42,570 nucleotides of DNA, from the NCBI GenBank assembly GCA_902786925.1, contig CADAEK010000023.1, positions 1-42,570 on the forward strand, in the 5' to 3' direction. This document shows, one piece after another, positions 29,384-38,968 of the stretch. Numbering within the stretch: the stretch's first letter is position 1; every line of letters starts with the position of its first letter. This DNA is from an uncultured Bacteroidales bacterium. GTDB taxonomy: Bacteria; Bacteroidota; Bacteroidia; Bacteroidales; Bacteroidaceae. Under the pieces are notes generated by a model. That model saw only the letters and a program-made list of their open reading frames with translations, had not been told where the DNA came from and searched no databases. A program made the position numbers and the translations under genes.

Positions 29384-30552
29384 CACATACGGTCGCGATA
29401 ATCTTCGTAAGAAAACTGACGGAACAGCTCAAATGTTCCGTCTTTTTTTAGCATTCCAATAGACGGATGGCCAATGCCGTTGAACATCGTTGTCTTCACC
29501 GTGGTGTAGTGAATCATGTCCTCAAAAATAAGCGTCTCCCCCACCTGCAGCTCGTGGTCAAACTTCCAGTAGCCCAGGAAGTCGCCACTCAGGCACGAGT
29601 TGCCGCCAATGCGGTAGAGATTTGACAGTTGAGAGTTGACAGTTGAGAGTTGGGGGTTCTCCACAATCTCGGCATAGCGGATGACCGGCATGTAAGGCAT
29701 CTCCAGGCAGTCGGGCATGTGGCACGTGAAGCTGGCATTGATGATGGCCGTCTTGATGCCAGCATTCTCCACCACATCCACCACCTTCGTCACCAGCGGC
29801 CCCGTCTGCCAAGCAAACGCGCTGCCCGGCTCCAGAATCACCTTCAAGTGCGGATAGCGCGCATGAAACTCCTGCAACGTGCTCACGAGCAGCTCCACGT
29901 CATAATCCTTGCGTGTCATCAGGTGGCCACCACCAAAGTTAATCCACTTCAGCTGACCGAACCAGCCCGAGAATTTCTCCTCAATATGCGCCAGCGTGCG
30001 CACAAACACATCGCTGCCCGACTCGCAGTGGCAATGAATGTGGAAGCCCTCCACGTCGGCAGGCAACTGACTGGGCAGATCCTGCGCCAAGATGCCAAAA
30101 CGTGAGCCAGGCGCACAGGGATTATACAGCTCCGTCTCAATCTCGCTGTACTCCGGATTCACGCGCAAGCCCACCGAGGCTCTGCCCCTCACCTGCGGAG
30201 CGAACCGCGCATACTGAGTCAGCGAGTTGAACGTGATGTGGCTCGAGCAGCCCACAATCTCCTCAAACTTCTCCTCCGTGTAGGCAGGCGAATACGTGTG
30301 CGCCCTGCTGCCAAACTCCTCCTTGGCCAGCCGCGCCTCAAACAGCGACGAAGCCGTCGTGTGGCCGATGTACTCCCTGAAAATAGGGAAACTGCGCCAC
30401 AGGGCAAAAGCCTTGAATGCCAAGATAATCTCCACGTCAGCACGCTGAGCCACACTCCGAATCAGCTCCAGATTTCTCCGCAGCAGCGTCTCCTCCATCA
30501 CATAGCAGGGCGATGGAATCCTGTCCAAATTCTGTTCCAGCAAAGTATTCAT
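29380..30552 (-). CDS. nspC: Carboxynorspermidine/carboxyspermidine decarboxylase
   Basis: This 390-residue PLP enzyme of the alanine-racemase-fold decarboxylases performs the last step of (nor)spermidine synthesis. The PLP lysine is K47 in LAFKAFALW; HCHCESG (about 172-178), NFGGGHLMTRKDYD and EPGSAFAWQTG follow, and GGNSCLSGD holds the catalytic C320 and D324. Residues 299-312 are encoded by a heptamer repeat (29618-29659) lying in a loop before that motif. A promoter lies at 30577-30608. No carboxyspermidine dehydrogenase gene is in the window. Its last codons overlap the stop of the convergent gene by 4 bp, and the terminator of that gene lies inside this coding sequence. Confidence 0.95.
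   Translation of the reverse strand: MNTLLEQNLDRIPSPCYVMEETLLRRNLELIRSVAQRADVEIILAFKAFALWRSFPIFREYIGHTTASSLFEARLAKEEFGSRAHTYSPAYTEEKFEEIVGCSSHITFNSLTQYARFAPQVRGRASVGLRVNPEYSEIETELYNPCAPGSRFGILAQDLPSQLPADVEGFHIHCHCESGSDVFVRTLAHIEEKFSGWFGQLKWINFGGGHLMTRKDYDVELLVSTLQEFHARYPHLKVILEPGSAFAWQTGPLVTKVVDVVENAGIKTAIINASFTCHMPDCLEMPYMPVIRYAEIVENPQLSTVNSQLSNLYRIGGNSCLSGDFLGYWKFDHELQVGETLIFEDMIHYTTVKTTMFNGIGHPSIGMLKKDGTFELFRQFSYEDYRDRMC
29418..29448 (+). terminator. Rho-independent terminator of the TonB-like gene, inside nspC
   Basis: A perfect 9-bp stem GACGGAACA / TGTTCCGTC with a 7-nt loop is followed by six T. It lies 35 bp after the plus-strand stop and is also coding on the minus strand (nspC residues reading KKDGTFELF). 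Confidence 0.9.
29618..29659. repeat. Heptamer array within nspC
   Basis: Plus-strand units ACAGTTG, AGAGTTG, ACAGTTG, AGAGTTG at 29625-29652, flanked by degenerate AGATTTG and GGGGTTC. Reverse complement units are CAACTGT/CAACTCT, the same family as 85-182 and 41833-41909. It is translated as NPQLSTVNSQLSNL. Confidence 0.92.
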
Positions 30553-30576
30553 TTCCGATGTTCATTCATTTCCCTG

Positions 30577-30608
30577 CAAAGGTACGACTAAGCGCGGGAA
30601 GTGCCAAA
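30577..30608 (-). promoter_or_regulatory. Predicted promoter of nspC
   Basis: Minus strand TTTG (30608-30605), 20 bp, TACCTTTG (30584-30577); 24 bp upstream of the nspC start. It shows that nspC is probably transcribed apart from the V-ATPase operon. Confidence 0.8.
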
Positions 30609-30736
30609 TATATTTCCCCATTTCCGAAACACAGCCCTGCCGTGCCGGCACTGTGTCGCAGCGCCAAACTAAAAAACACCCGCGCAGCGAGATTGCTGCA
30701 CGGGTGCATTTGCTTATGTTGTGTGTGGCCTCTGCC

Positions 30737-31192
<456 letters not shown>

Positions 31193-31327
31193 TTAAAAAT
31201 GTTTTATGGCCACACTCCTCTGCCACCCATGAGAAGGGCTCAACTCGGCTATGGAGGGACCGGGGTTAATTAAATATGTTAATAATAAATGTGTTCTGTT
31301 CGCTTTGTGTCAGCATCTTTTCATGTG

Positions 31328-32134
31328 CTAATTCTGGACTTTTGTGAATTCGACTGTCCGCTCTGCAGTGCCTTCGCCCTTCGAACGGCGGGAATGCCAT
31401 GTCATCACGCCCTGGTCGATACGCTTGATATCCCAACATTCGCATTGCGGCTCTTTGCCAGTATTCTTCCAGCGCATATAGACAAGGTTGTCGTCGCAGA
31501 AGAAATAGCTGTAGTCGTCTTGCGCAAGCTGCCACTGGCCCTGGGCGTCGAGATAGTAGAAGCTGTAGGTGCCATCATCCTTGAACTCGTAGCGGCAACG
31601 GGTGAATACTGCGTTTTCCCAGTAATCGGCTTCCCAAATGCCCACAATCTGTTCGTTGTAGTCGGTGGTGGCGGATGCACGCACGAATTTCACAGTGTAC
31701 GCATCTTCGCGCTCCTCTCCATTCACAATGGTGCGGGTCCTCATTTTGCATACCATCGTGTTGGCTTTCACCGATGTGAACTGCATCTCGTAGATGGCTG
31801 CGATATCGTCGTTAACGATGCCGAAAAGGGTCAGGGTATAGCCCTTGATTTGCATGTCAAACTGGATATCATGGCCCCAGCCGCCTTTTTCCTCATTGTC
31901 AGCCAGCAGCATGTTCATGTAGCACGTGGTGGGAGACACAAAGTTGAGGATGGCTTTCTCGTCAGTAATGGCAGGCTCGCCATCGTACTCCACCGTCTGC
32001 CATCGGCCGAGAATGGCCTCGAATAGCGGTTTTCCTCTCTTGTTGTTGTCTTGGTCGTCGCTGCACGATGTCAGAAAGCCCAATCCACAGAGGGAAAGGA
32101 TGGCTGCATAGATGCACATTTGTAGATGTTTCAT
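31328..32134 (-). CDS. Putative lipoprotein with two lipocalin-like repeats
   Basis: This 268-residue protein has a lipobox FLTSC with lipidated C24, followed by SDDQ, fitting an exported lipoprotein. Two similar halves seem present: the first starts near GRWQTVEYDGEPA (about 43-55) and the second near IVGIWEADYWENA (about 154-166), each opening with a G-x-W pattern and strand-rich text, as in lipocalin-like Bacteroidetes lipoproteins. The gene interrupts the ATPase operon between subunits I and K, with gaps of 227 and 138 bp and no consensus promoter found. It may be a passenger or an accessory factor; function is unknown. Confidence 0.8.
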   Translation of the reverse strand: MKHLQMCIYAAILSLCGLGFLTSCSDDQDNNKRGKPLFEAILGRWQTVEYDGEPAITDEKAILNFVSPTTCYMNMLLADNEEKGGWGHDIQFDMQIKGYTLTLFGIVNDDIAAIYEMQFTSVKANTMVCKMRTRTIVNGEEREDAYTVKFVRASATTDYNEQIVGIWEADYWENAVFTRCRYEFKDDGTYSFYYLDAQGQWQLAQDDYSYFFCDDNLVYMRWKNTGKEPQCECWDIKRIDQGVMTWHSRRSKGEGTAERTVEFTKVQN

Positions 32135-32361
32135 AGTCGTAAAAGATTATAAGGGTTTAACATTGGTTTGTCTTACCTTCATGGAGGATAGAGGAAGACG
32201 GAGGACGACTGACAAAAGCAGAGGGCAACGGCGCGTGCGGAAGGATGGCCACAAGCGGGGCTTTTCCTCTTGCTTTCTGCTGCCATGCAGCGACAGCCTT
32301 CCTGCATCTTCCTGTATCTTCTCAACATGAGGAACTCTGTCTGTATTTTCACAAATATTCT

Positions 32362-34245
32362 TTATGCCTTGACCTTGAAGGGCTGATACTCTTTGCCATT
32401 GCCCTCGAAGTCGGCATTCTTGAAGTATTCGACGAATGTGAGTCGCATCGGGTGCACGAAGGATGAAATCATGCAGAGGCCGAAGTTGATGCCGTGGCCA
32501 AACAGAAGGATAATCAGCATCACCACCTCATGCAAGACGGGTGTCTGCGGACTCATCTCAACTGCCAGCTGGTTGAACACCGAACCAAGCACACCGCCGG
32601 TGAGGCCGAGCGCAAAGAGTCGGATGTAGGACAGCAGGTCGCCAAGCAGTCCGGTGGACATGCCATAAGTGGCCCACAGACCGGCACCGAGATTGCTTCC
32701 CACACCCAGAGCCTTGCCCAGAGCCGATGGCTTCTTGTAGGCATTGGGGCTGTTGAGGAAGAAGATGCCGAGGGCTGACAGGGCGATGAGAGCATAGAGC
32801 ACATACTGCACAGGCTGCGCGAGCACTGCTCCGAAGAGGGGCAAGCCGAAGAGTATCGTGGCGCTGAGAAGTGCTACTACCCATGAGAATTTGCCCACGC
32901 CATAAATGAATCCGTAATTCTTCACAGCCTTGCAGCCAGCCAGGGTCATGCCCAAAAGCACCTGGATGAGACCGATGATGACGGAGATGACCATCATGGG
33001 GGAATAGCCGAAGAAGCTCTCCTTCATGGAGTCGTTGATGAAGTAGGGCTGCAGGGGCTTGATGAATTCCCAGTCCACCTTGGCGAGGTCGATGCCGAAG
33101 AAGGTGCCGGTGATGAAGCCACAGATGCAGGTCATGCCGCCAAGCAGCGCTCCCAGCTTGCCGAACGCAGCTTTTTCAGGACTGGCATAGATGATGGCTA
33201 TTCCTGCCGCAAGAATGAGCAGGCCATAGCCCATATCGCCCATGCAGAGTCCGAAGAACAGCATGAAGAAGGGGGCAAAGAACGGCAACGGGTCGATGTC
33301 GTGATAGTTGGGCAGCGAGTACATGCGCAGGATGGGCTCGAAGAGCGACGAGAATTTGTCGTTCTTGATCTGGATAGGCACATTGTCCTCGAATGCGGGG
33401 TCTTCCAGCTCGTAGTAGATGTGCTCCTTTTCCAGGTATTCCACTACCCTGCCGGCATTCTCTTTGAGTGTCCAGCCAATCATGAGCTTCACGGCTCCGC
33501 CAGCGATGGACTCATTGCTGAGGTGCACCTTGGAGAGCTGGATGTCATTCTCGTTGGCCGTCTGGCCAGCCTCAATGGAAGGGCGGTCTTCAGCATTCAC
33601 CTGCAGCAGCTGCTCGTGTATGCTGGCCAGCTGCTCCATCAGCTGCTTTTGCTTGTCGAGATAGACAGAGAGAGACTCTTCTGGAAGGAAAAGGCGCTCG
33701 GCAGCGATTTCGGGCTCTTGGGCCTCGTTGGAGAATGCCACAAAGTATGTCTTCTTGTTCACCTCGCTGATAGGGGTGGCAAAATACTTCTCGGCCCACT
33801 CTGCCTTGTACATCTTGCTGCTGGCCGCATAGAAATAAGGCTTGTAGCCAGACTGTTCCAGCTGGCGGATGCTGTCCCAGCTGAACTCGCCAAAGGGCTC
33901 CAGCTGACGGATGGCATCATTGGTAGCGTCGATGCTGTGCTTCACGCTATTCTCTTCACGCAGCAGACGCTCTACTGTGTCGATGAGCGCCACGCCTCTG
34001 GAGCCATCAGCCGCTTGGGGTGTATAGGTTGCCGAAGAGGTATATGTATCAGCAGCATAATCCAATGCCTGGAGCGCATTCTTGTAACGAGCGGCCAAGT
34101 CTAAGCCAGCTTGCAGCTCTGCGCTGGTGGAACCTTGCTGCAGTTCCTCCACATGGATGACGCCCAGCGTGCGGATATCCGCTATGAACTTGTCATATTC
34201 CCCGCTTGTGATGAGGAACGTGAGTTTCTTCATGTCTTGTATCAT
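32362..34245 (-). CDS. ntpI: V/A-type ATPase subunit I (a-subunit, ion channel stator)
   Basis: This 627-residue subunit has a cytoplasmic N-terminal half (about 1-310, with a coiled region around 190-220) that joins the peripheral stalks, and a C-terminal half with about seven to eight membrane helices starting at HDIDPLPFFAPFFMLFFGLC (about 317-336). Late helices contain GDLLSYIRLFALGLTGG with the conserved arginine R553 that faces the rotor carboxylate, and LLFGHGINFGLCMISSFVHP. Its ATG overlaps the subunit D stop by ATGA, suggesting coupled translation. Confidence 0.95.
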   Translation of the reverse strand: MIQDMKKLTFLITSGEYDKFIADIRTLGVIHVEELQQGSTSAELQAGLDLAARYKNALQALDYAADTYTSSATYTPQAADGSRGVALIDTVERLLREENSVKHSIDATNDAIRQLEPFGEFSWDSIRQLEQSGYKPYFYAASSKMYKAEWAEKYFATPISEVNKKTYFVAFSNEAQEPEIAAERLFLPEESLSVYLDKQKQLMEQLASIHEQLLQVNAEDRPSIEAGQTANENDIQLSKVHLSNESIAGGAVKLMIGWTLKENAGRVVEYLEKEHIYYELEDPAFEDNVPIQIKNDKFSSLFEPILRMYSLPNYHDIDPLPFFAPFFMLFFGLCMGDMGYGLLILAAGIAIIYASPEKAAFGKLGALLGGMTCICGFITGTFFGIDLAKVDWEFIKPLQPYFINDSMKESFFGYSPMMVISVIIGLIQVLLGMTLAGCKAVKNYGFIYGVGKFSWVVALLSATILFGLPLFGAVLAQPVQYVLYALIALSALGIFFLNSPNAYKKPSALGKALGVGSNLGAGLWATYGMSTGLLGDLLSYIRLFALGLTGGVLGSVFNQLAVEMSPQTPVLHEVVMLIILLFGHGINFGLCMISSFVHPMRLTFVEYFKNADFEGNGKEYQPFKVKA

Positions 34246-34886
34246 ACGGCAAACTCTACCTCCTTTCTATCGGAAGGGGATTCTTCCTCTTCCTTCTTCT
34301 TTCTTGCCTCCTGCAGAGACTTCAGAATCTTCTGTGACGACTTGGAGAGATTCTCCTCGTCTTCCATGAATCGCTTAATCTTGCGGATTGCCTCCTGATA
34401 GCCAGGTATCTGAACTTTCTCGAAGAGGTTGACCTTCTGCGTGGTCTTGCGGCGGGCACGGTCAAGAAGCCCAAGCTTAGCCAACACAAACTCACGCTCC
34501 ACCGCAGTCTTGGCAAGTCCCTGCAGCAGATTGATGCCATCAAAGTACCACTTTGGGGCGGAGAACAGTCCGAAAGGCTTCACGTCCAGCTCAATGTTTG
34601 CCAGCACAGGCACACGTACACCTGCCACTTTCTTCACATCCAGCTTCACGTCCTTCAGGCTGACCAGCGACGCGTCGAACTCACCCCACAAGGCATACAT
34701 CGACTCGTAGCCACCTATCTGACTCTGCAGCTTCTTCTCCAAGGCTGACGCTTCTTCCTTGCACCGTTTCACCTCCAGACGCAGAGCAGTCTCCTTGTTC
34801 TTGATGATAGGCAAGGTGCGCTGTCGCATCTTCAGGTTTTTCTCAATCTGCTGAAGCGATGTCTTGTTATATTGAAACTTTATCAT
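34242..34886 (-). CDS. ntpD: V/A-type ATPase subunit D (central rotor shaft)
   Basis: This 214-residue, mostly alpha-helical protein forms the central axle. The N-terminal helix reads IKFQYNKTSLQQIEKNLKMR and the C-terminal helix runs from about 155 to 200, giving the long antiparallel coiled coil typical of subunit D. The tail is short and acidic. It is separated from subunit B by an unusual 104-bp spacer with an inverted heptamer array, and overlaps subunit I by 4 bp. Confidence 0.93.
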   Translation of the reverse strand: MIKFQYNKTSLQQIEKNLKMRQRTLPIIKNKETALRLEVKRCKEEASALEKKLQSQIGGYESMYALWGEFDASLVSLKDVKLDVKKVAGVRVPVLANIELDVKPFGLFSAPKWYFDGINLLQGLAKTAVEREFVLAKLGLLDRARRKTTQKVNLFEKVQIPGYQEAIRKIKRFMEDEENLSKSSQKILKSLQEARKKKEEEESPSDRKEVEFAV

Positions 34887-34903
34887 AATGGACTATTTAA
34901 TGA

Positions 34904-34998
34904 GGAGTTAGGAATTAGGAATGAGGAATTGAATGTAATGTCATGCATGCTCATGGCTGGTATCAATTCCTAATTCCTAATTCCTCATTCCTAATTCC
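34904..34998. repeat. Inverted pair of heptamer arrays between ntpB and ntpD
   Basis: The left arm (34904-34931) is GGAGTTA, GGAATTA, GGAATGA, GGAATTG. The right arm (34964-34998) is CAATTCC, TAATTCC, TAATTCC, TCATTCC, TAATTCC. They are near-complementary, so the mRNA can fold into a long stem with a 32-nt loop. The right arm covers the last two codons and stop of ntpB. Confidence 0.92.
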
Positions 34999-36313
34999 AA
35001 TAGATGTCTGTGAATTCCTTCTTGATGTTCACCTCTTCAATCTTGAAGTGCTTCTTGAAGAGCGACCACGTAACATCCAGCATTTCAGTCGTATCAAGAT
35101 TTACGTCGATAGCCAAAAGCTTGTCGGCATACTCCTTAGCGAACTTCAGGCAGCGGTTATCGTAGTCAGTCAAATCAAAGCCGTTCTCCAACTTCGTCTT
35201 GGCATTAGCAGCATCAGAGTAAAGACGGATAGCGGCATTCATCACCTGCGAGTGGTCCTTACGAGTCTTCTTACCAGCAACCAACTGCTTCAGACGTGAG
35301 AGTGAACGGAATGGGTCAACAATTACTTTACCGATATCGGAATCGCGACGCAAATAGAGCTGACCCTCGGTGATGTAACCCGTGTTGTCAGGCACAGCGT
35401 GTGTGATGTCGCCACCAGACAGCGTGGTCACAGCGATGATGGTGATGGAACCGCCGCCCACACTCTCAGGGAACTGCACAGCCTTCTCGTATATCTTTGC
35501 CAAGTCGGAATAGAGCGAACCAGGCATAGAATCCTTAGAAGGAATCTGGTCCATACGGTTAGACACGATAGAGAGAGAGTCGGCATAAGAAGTCATGTCC
35601 GTCAGGAGCACCAGCACCGTCTCATGCTTCTCCACAGCGAAGTACTCAGCAGCAGTCAAAGCCATGTCTGGAACCAGCAGACGTTCCACTGCAGGGTCTT
35701 CCGTCGTATTCATAAATGCGATAATGCGGTCGAGCGCACCAGCATTTGAGAAGGTATTCTTGAAGAAATAATAGTCATCGTTGGTCATACCCATACCACC
35801 AAGGATAATCTTGTCCACCTTAGCACGAAGCGCCACAAGTGCCATCACCTCGTTGAAGGGTTGGTCAGGGTCAGCAAAGAACGGAATCTTCTGGCCAGAC
35901 ACCAACGTGTTGTTCAAGTCGATACCAGCAATACCAGTAGCAATCAGCTCTGATGGCTGCTTACGGCGAACGGGGTTCACGGACGGACCGCCAATCTCCA
36001 CGTCCTTGCCTTCAATCTCTGGACCACCATCAATTGGATTGCCATACGCATTGAAGAAACGGCCTGCCAACTGGTCACCCACCTTCAGGGATGGAGCCTT
36101 CCCAAGGAACACCACCTCCGCATTTGTGGGGATGCCACCAGTACCTTCAAACACCTGCAGAGTCACATCGTCACCTGCAATCTTCACAACCTGAGCCAGC
36201 TTGCCGTTGATGGTAGCAAGCTCATCATATCCAACTCCCTTTGCTTTCAGGGAGACTGTGGCCTTTGTAATCTGGCCAATCTTTGTATATATTTTCTGAA
36301 AAGCTGTAGCCAT
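34991..36313 (-). CDS. ntpB: V/A-type ATPase subunit B (non-catalytic)
   Basis: This 440-residue subunit alternates with A in the hexamer and helps bind nucleotide without catalysing hydrolysis. It has no P-loop. Typical segments are GYDELATINGKLAQVVKI in the N-terminal barrel, KIPFFADPDQPFNEVMALVA, SYADSLSIVSNRMDQIPSKD and PGSLYSDLAKIYEKA. The length is usual for a short bacterial B subunit. It follows A by 6 bp. The 3' end of the gene runs into a heptamer array, so the terminal W-N-stop is repeat-encoded. Confidence 0.96.
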   Translation of the reverse strand: MATAFQKIYTKIGQITKATVSLKAKGVGYDELATINGKLAQVVKIAGDDVTLQVFEGTGGIPTNAEVVFLGKAPSLKVGDQLAGRFFNAYGNPIDGGPEIEGKDVEIGGPSVNPVRRKQPSELIATGIAGIDLNNTLVSGQKIPFFADPDQPFNEVMALVALRAKVDKIILGGMGMTNDDYYFFKNTFSNAGALDRIIAFMNTTEDPAVERLLVPDMALTAAEYFAVEKHETVLVLLTDMTSYADSLSIVSNRMDQIPSKDSMPGSLYSDLAKIYEKAVQFPESVGGGSITIIAVTTLSGGDITHAVPDNTGYITEGQLYLRRDSDIGKVIVDPFRSLSRLKQLVAGKKTRKDHSQVMNAAIRLYSDAANAKTKLENGFDLTDYDNRCLKFAKEYADKLLAIDVNLDTTEMLDVTWSLFKKHFKIEEVNIKKEFTDIYWN

Positions 36314-36319
36314 AATGAT

Positions 36320-38062
36320 TTATGCGGCAAGCATTGCCTTAATTTGTGAAACAAAGTCGTTATACTGTTCGCTCTTGTACTGCGAGTAGTTCATCTGCTT
36401 GCAGAGGTTGATAAGCTTGCGGAAGTAATCGACACAATCGAGGAACGTGTCAAACTTGAATTCCTTCTCGCAAATCTCTGTCACAAGATTCAAGATAGAT
36501 TCTTGGCGCTCCAGCGAGGTGACAGCATCTACCTCGTCAAAGGCATCCTGCTGCAGAATGACGAAGTCGATAATTTCAGACTTCCAGAACACTACGTGGT
36601 AATCTACAGGCACGCCATCATCACCAAGGATGTTAATCTGCTCGGCAATCTCCTTACCACGCTGCATGCGGGTCTTCAGCGCCAGCACCTTTGGTATCCA
36701 CTTATCGTTAATCTTCTTTGAGATATATTCTGCGAATTCAGGATATTCCAGATACTTTGAATATGAATCAATTGGATTGACAGCAGGGTAACGCTTCTTG
36801 TCGGCACGATCCTGCTCCAGGCCATAGAAACAGCGAGCCACCTTCTTGGTGTTCTCAGTCACAGGCTCCTTCAAGTTACCACCAGCAGGAGACACCGTAC
36901 CGATGAACGTGATGGAACCCACTTCGCCATTGTTCAAGTACACATAGCCTGCACGACCATAGAAGTTGGAAATCAATGCACCCAAGTCCATTGGGAAAGC
37001 GTCAGGACCAGGCAGTTCCTCCATACGGTTAGACATCTCGCGCAAAGCCTGTGCCCAACGAGAGGTGGAGTCGGCCATCAAAAGCACACGGAGGCCCATC
37101 GAGCGATAATACTCAGCCATCGTCATAGCTGTGTAAACGGATGCCTCACGAGCTGCCACAGGCATGTTTGACGTGTTAGCGATAATGATGGTACGCTCCA
37201 TCAACTTACGTCCTGTATGTGGGTCCACCAGTTCAGGGAACTCTGTGAAGATTTCCACCACCTCATTGGCACGTTCACCACAAGCAGCGATAATCACGAT
37301 GTCAGCCTCAGCCTGCTTAGAGATAGCGTGCTGCAGCACCGTCTTACCGGTACCGAAAGGACCAGGGATAAAGCCTGTTCCACCTTCCACGATAGGATTG
37401 AAGGTATCGATAGTGCGCACACCCGTCTCGAGCAACTTGAATGGACGTGGTTTCTCCTTATAGTTCGTCATAGCAAACTTCACAGGCCAATGCTGAACCA
37501 TATCCACCTTGATTTCTGTGCCATCTTCTTTTTCAAGCACAGCCATCACATCATGAATCTTATATTTGCCTGCAGGCACGATGCTCTTCACCTTAGCAGA
37601 ACCTTCCATCTGGAATGGAGCCATGATTTTCAGCTTCTGTGAATTCTCAATCACTTCACCCAGCCAATCAGAGCCCTTCACCTCATCACCCACTTTCGCT
37701 ATTGGTGTGAAATCCCATTCACGCTCATTGTCAAGAGGCTCAGTGTACTGACCACGCTTCAGGAATACACCTTCCATCTTGTCAAGGTCATTCTGCAGAC
37801 CGTCATAATTCTTAGACAGCATGCCTGGGCCCAGCTGCACTTCAAGCATATGTCCAGTAAATTCGGCAGGCGCACCCACCTTGAGTCCACGTGTCGATTC
37901 AAACACCTGGACATACACGTTATTGCCAACCACTTTGATGACCTCGCTCATCAGCTTGTCACCACCAGTCTCAATGTAGCAAATCTCACCCTGCTTCACA
38001 GGACCATCGACAGCCAGCGTGACCATGTTGGCAATAACGCCACTAACAGTACCTTTTGTCAT
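36320..38062 (-). CDS. ntpA: V/A-type ATPase subunit A (catalytic)
   Basis: This 580-residue catalytic subunit contains the P-loop GPFGTGKTV with K240, the insertion typical of A subunits (about 110-195, EGSAKVKSIVPAGKYKIHD), and SRWAQALREMSNRMEELPG with the conserved arginine and glutamates. The length fits bacterial V/A-type A. ATP hydrolysis (or synthesis) here drives the D shaft and the K ring. It follows the DUF2764 gene by 28 bp and precedes B by 6 bp. Confidence 0.98.
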   Translation of the reverse strand: MTKGTVSGVIANMVTLAVDGPVKQGEICYIETGGDKLMSEVIKVVGNNVYVQVFESTRGLKVGAPAEFTGHMLEVQLGPGMLSKNYDGLQNDLDKMEGVFLKRGQYTEPLDNEREWDFTPIAKVGDEVKGSDWLGEVIENSQKLKIMAPFQMEGSAKVKSIVPAGKYKIHDVMAVLEKEDGTEIKVDMVQHWPVKFAMTNYKEKPRPFKLLETGVRTIDTFNPIVEGGTGFIPGPFGTGKTVLQHAISKQAEADIVIIAACGERANEVVEIFTEFPELVDPHTGRKLMERTIIIANTSNMPVAAREASVYTAMTMAEYYRSMGLRVLLMADSTSRWAQALREMSNRMEELPGPDAFPMDLGALISNFYGRAGYVYLNNGEVGSITFIGTVSPAGGNLKEPVTENTKKVARCFYGLEQDRADKKRYPAVNPIDSYSKYLEYPEFAEYISKKINDKWIPKVLALKTRMQRGKEIAEQINILGDDGVPVDYHVVFWKSEIIDFVILQQDAFDEVDAVTSLERQESILNLVTEICEKEFKFDTFLDCVDYFRKLINLCKQMNYSQYKSEQYNDFVSQIKAMLAA

Positions 38063-38090
38063 ATTGTTGTCTATTTATTGTTCTTTCTAT

Positions 38091-38966
38091 TTAAACGTTA
38101 GCCTCCTTGGCCGCATAAGGTGACTTCACCTGAAACTCATCAGGCACCCTAGCCTCTCCACGGAGATTCTCGATAATCTGGCGGAAAGTCTCTTGTCCCT
38201 TCTCCACATCAAGCTTGTCCCATCGAGCCAGCATCTCCAATTTGCAGAGATAAGCAAATACGGCTTCGATTGAGAACATGTTGAAGAACGTCTGGTCTTC
38301 CAGCCACAGCCATTTGAAGGCATCAATCTTCTTCTCTTTCTCAACAGGGTCTTCACACTCCACAATTTTCATCAAGTCGGCCACATAGTCAAACTCAGCG
38401 GTCAAATTGAAGTCTTTCGTGTTGTTCGTGAGAATCATCTCCGTCACCTCATTCTCGCCCTGAATAAAGTCGGCCACATTCCAGCCATTCTTGCGAGCCA
38501 AGAACGCGGTGAGGATATTGGTGATGTCCAAGTTGAGCTGATACCATTTGCGCACCATCTTGTTAGGACAAGTATCAATTGCATACTGATAGAATTGATA
38601 CAGGATTTTATCCTCAGGATAATACCCTTCCTTATCCTTATTGTAAGCGTAATCGCGGGCAAACTCACTCATGAAAGCGGGATAGCGGTGAACGTTGAAG
38701 TTCATCTCGCGGGCAGAAGTCAGCAAGTCCGTATACTGTTCCAAGCTATAGTTGCCGTGGTTGTCCACTTCTGCCGTAGGGTCTTTCAGAAGTTTGACAA
38801 GATTTGAACAGTCGTTCTTGAGGAAGAAATAGAACAGCACCTTCTTGTCAAGAGACGACAAGATACCGTCCAGTTCTTCACGCAAGTCGGGGATGCTGAC
38901 TTCAAACTTGGTGTCATCCAGTTTCAAGTCGGGCAAGCCTGCCATTAAGCAATAATAATTCGCCAT
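38091..38966 (-). CDS. DUF2764 family protein of the V-ATPase operon
   Basis: This 291-residue, mainly helical soluble protein matches the style of DUF2764, a family that I recall in V-ATPase operons of Bacteroidetes, spirochaetes and chlamydiae. It starts MANYYCLMAGLPDLKLDDTK and contains LFYFFLKNDCSNLVKLLKDP. It sits where a C subunit gene would be expected, between E and A, 2 bp after E. No other C-like gene is present, so it may act as the C/d-type adaptor joining the shaft to the K ring. That role is inference from position and length (C subunits are about 330 residues). Confidence 0.88.
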   Translation of the reverse strand: MANYYCLMAGLPDLKLDDTKFEVSIPDLREELDGILSSLDKKVLFYFFLKNDCSNLVKLLKDPTAEVDNHGNYSLEQYTDLLTSAREMNFNVHRYPAFMSEFARDYAYNKDKEGYYPEDKILYQFYQYAIDTCPNKMVRKWYQLNLDITNILTAFLARKNGWNVADFIQGENEVTEMILTNNTKDFNLTAEFDYVADLMKIVECEDPVEKEKKIDAFKWLWLEDQTFFNMFSIEAVFAYLCKLEMLARWDKLDVEKGQETFRQIIENLRGEARVPDEFQVKSPYAAKEANV

Positions 38967-38968
38967 AC

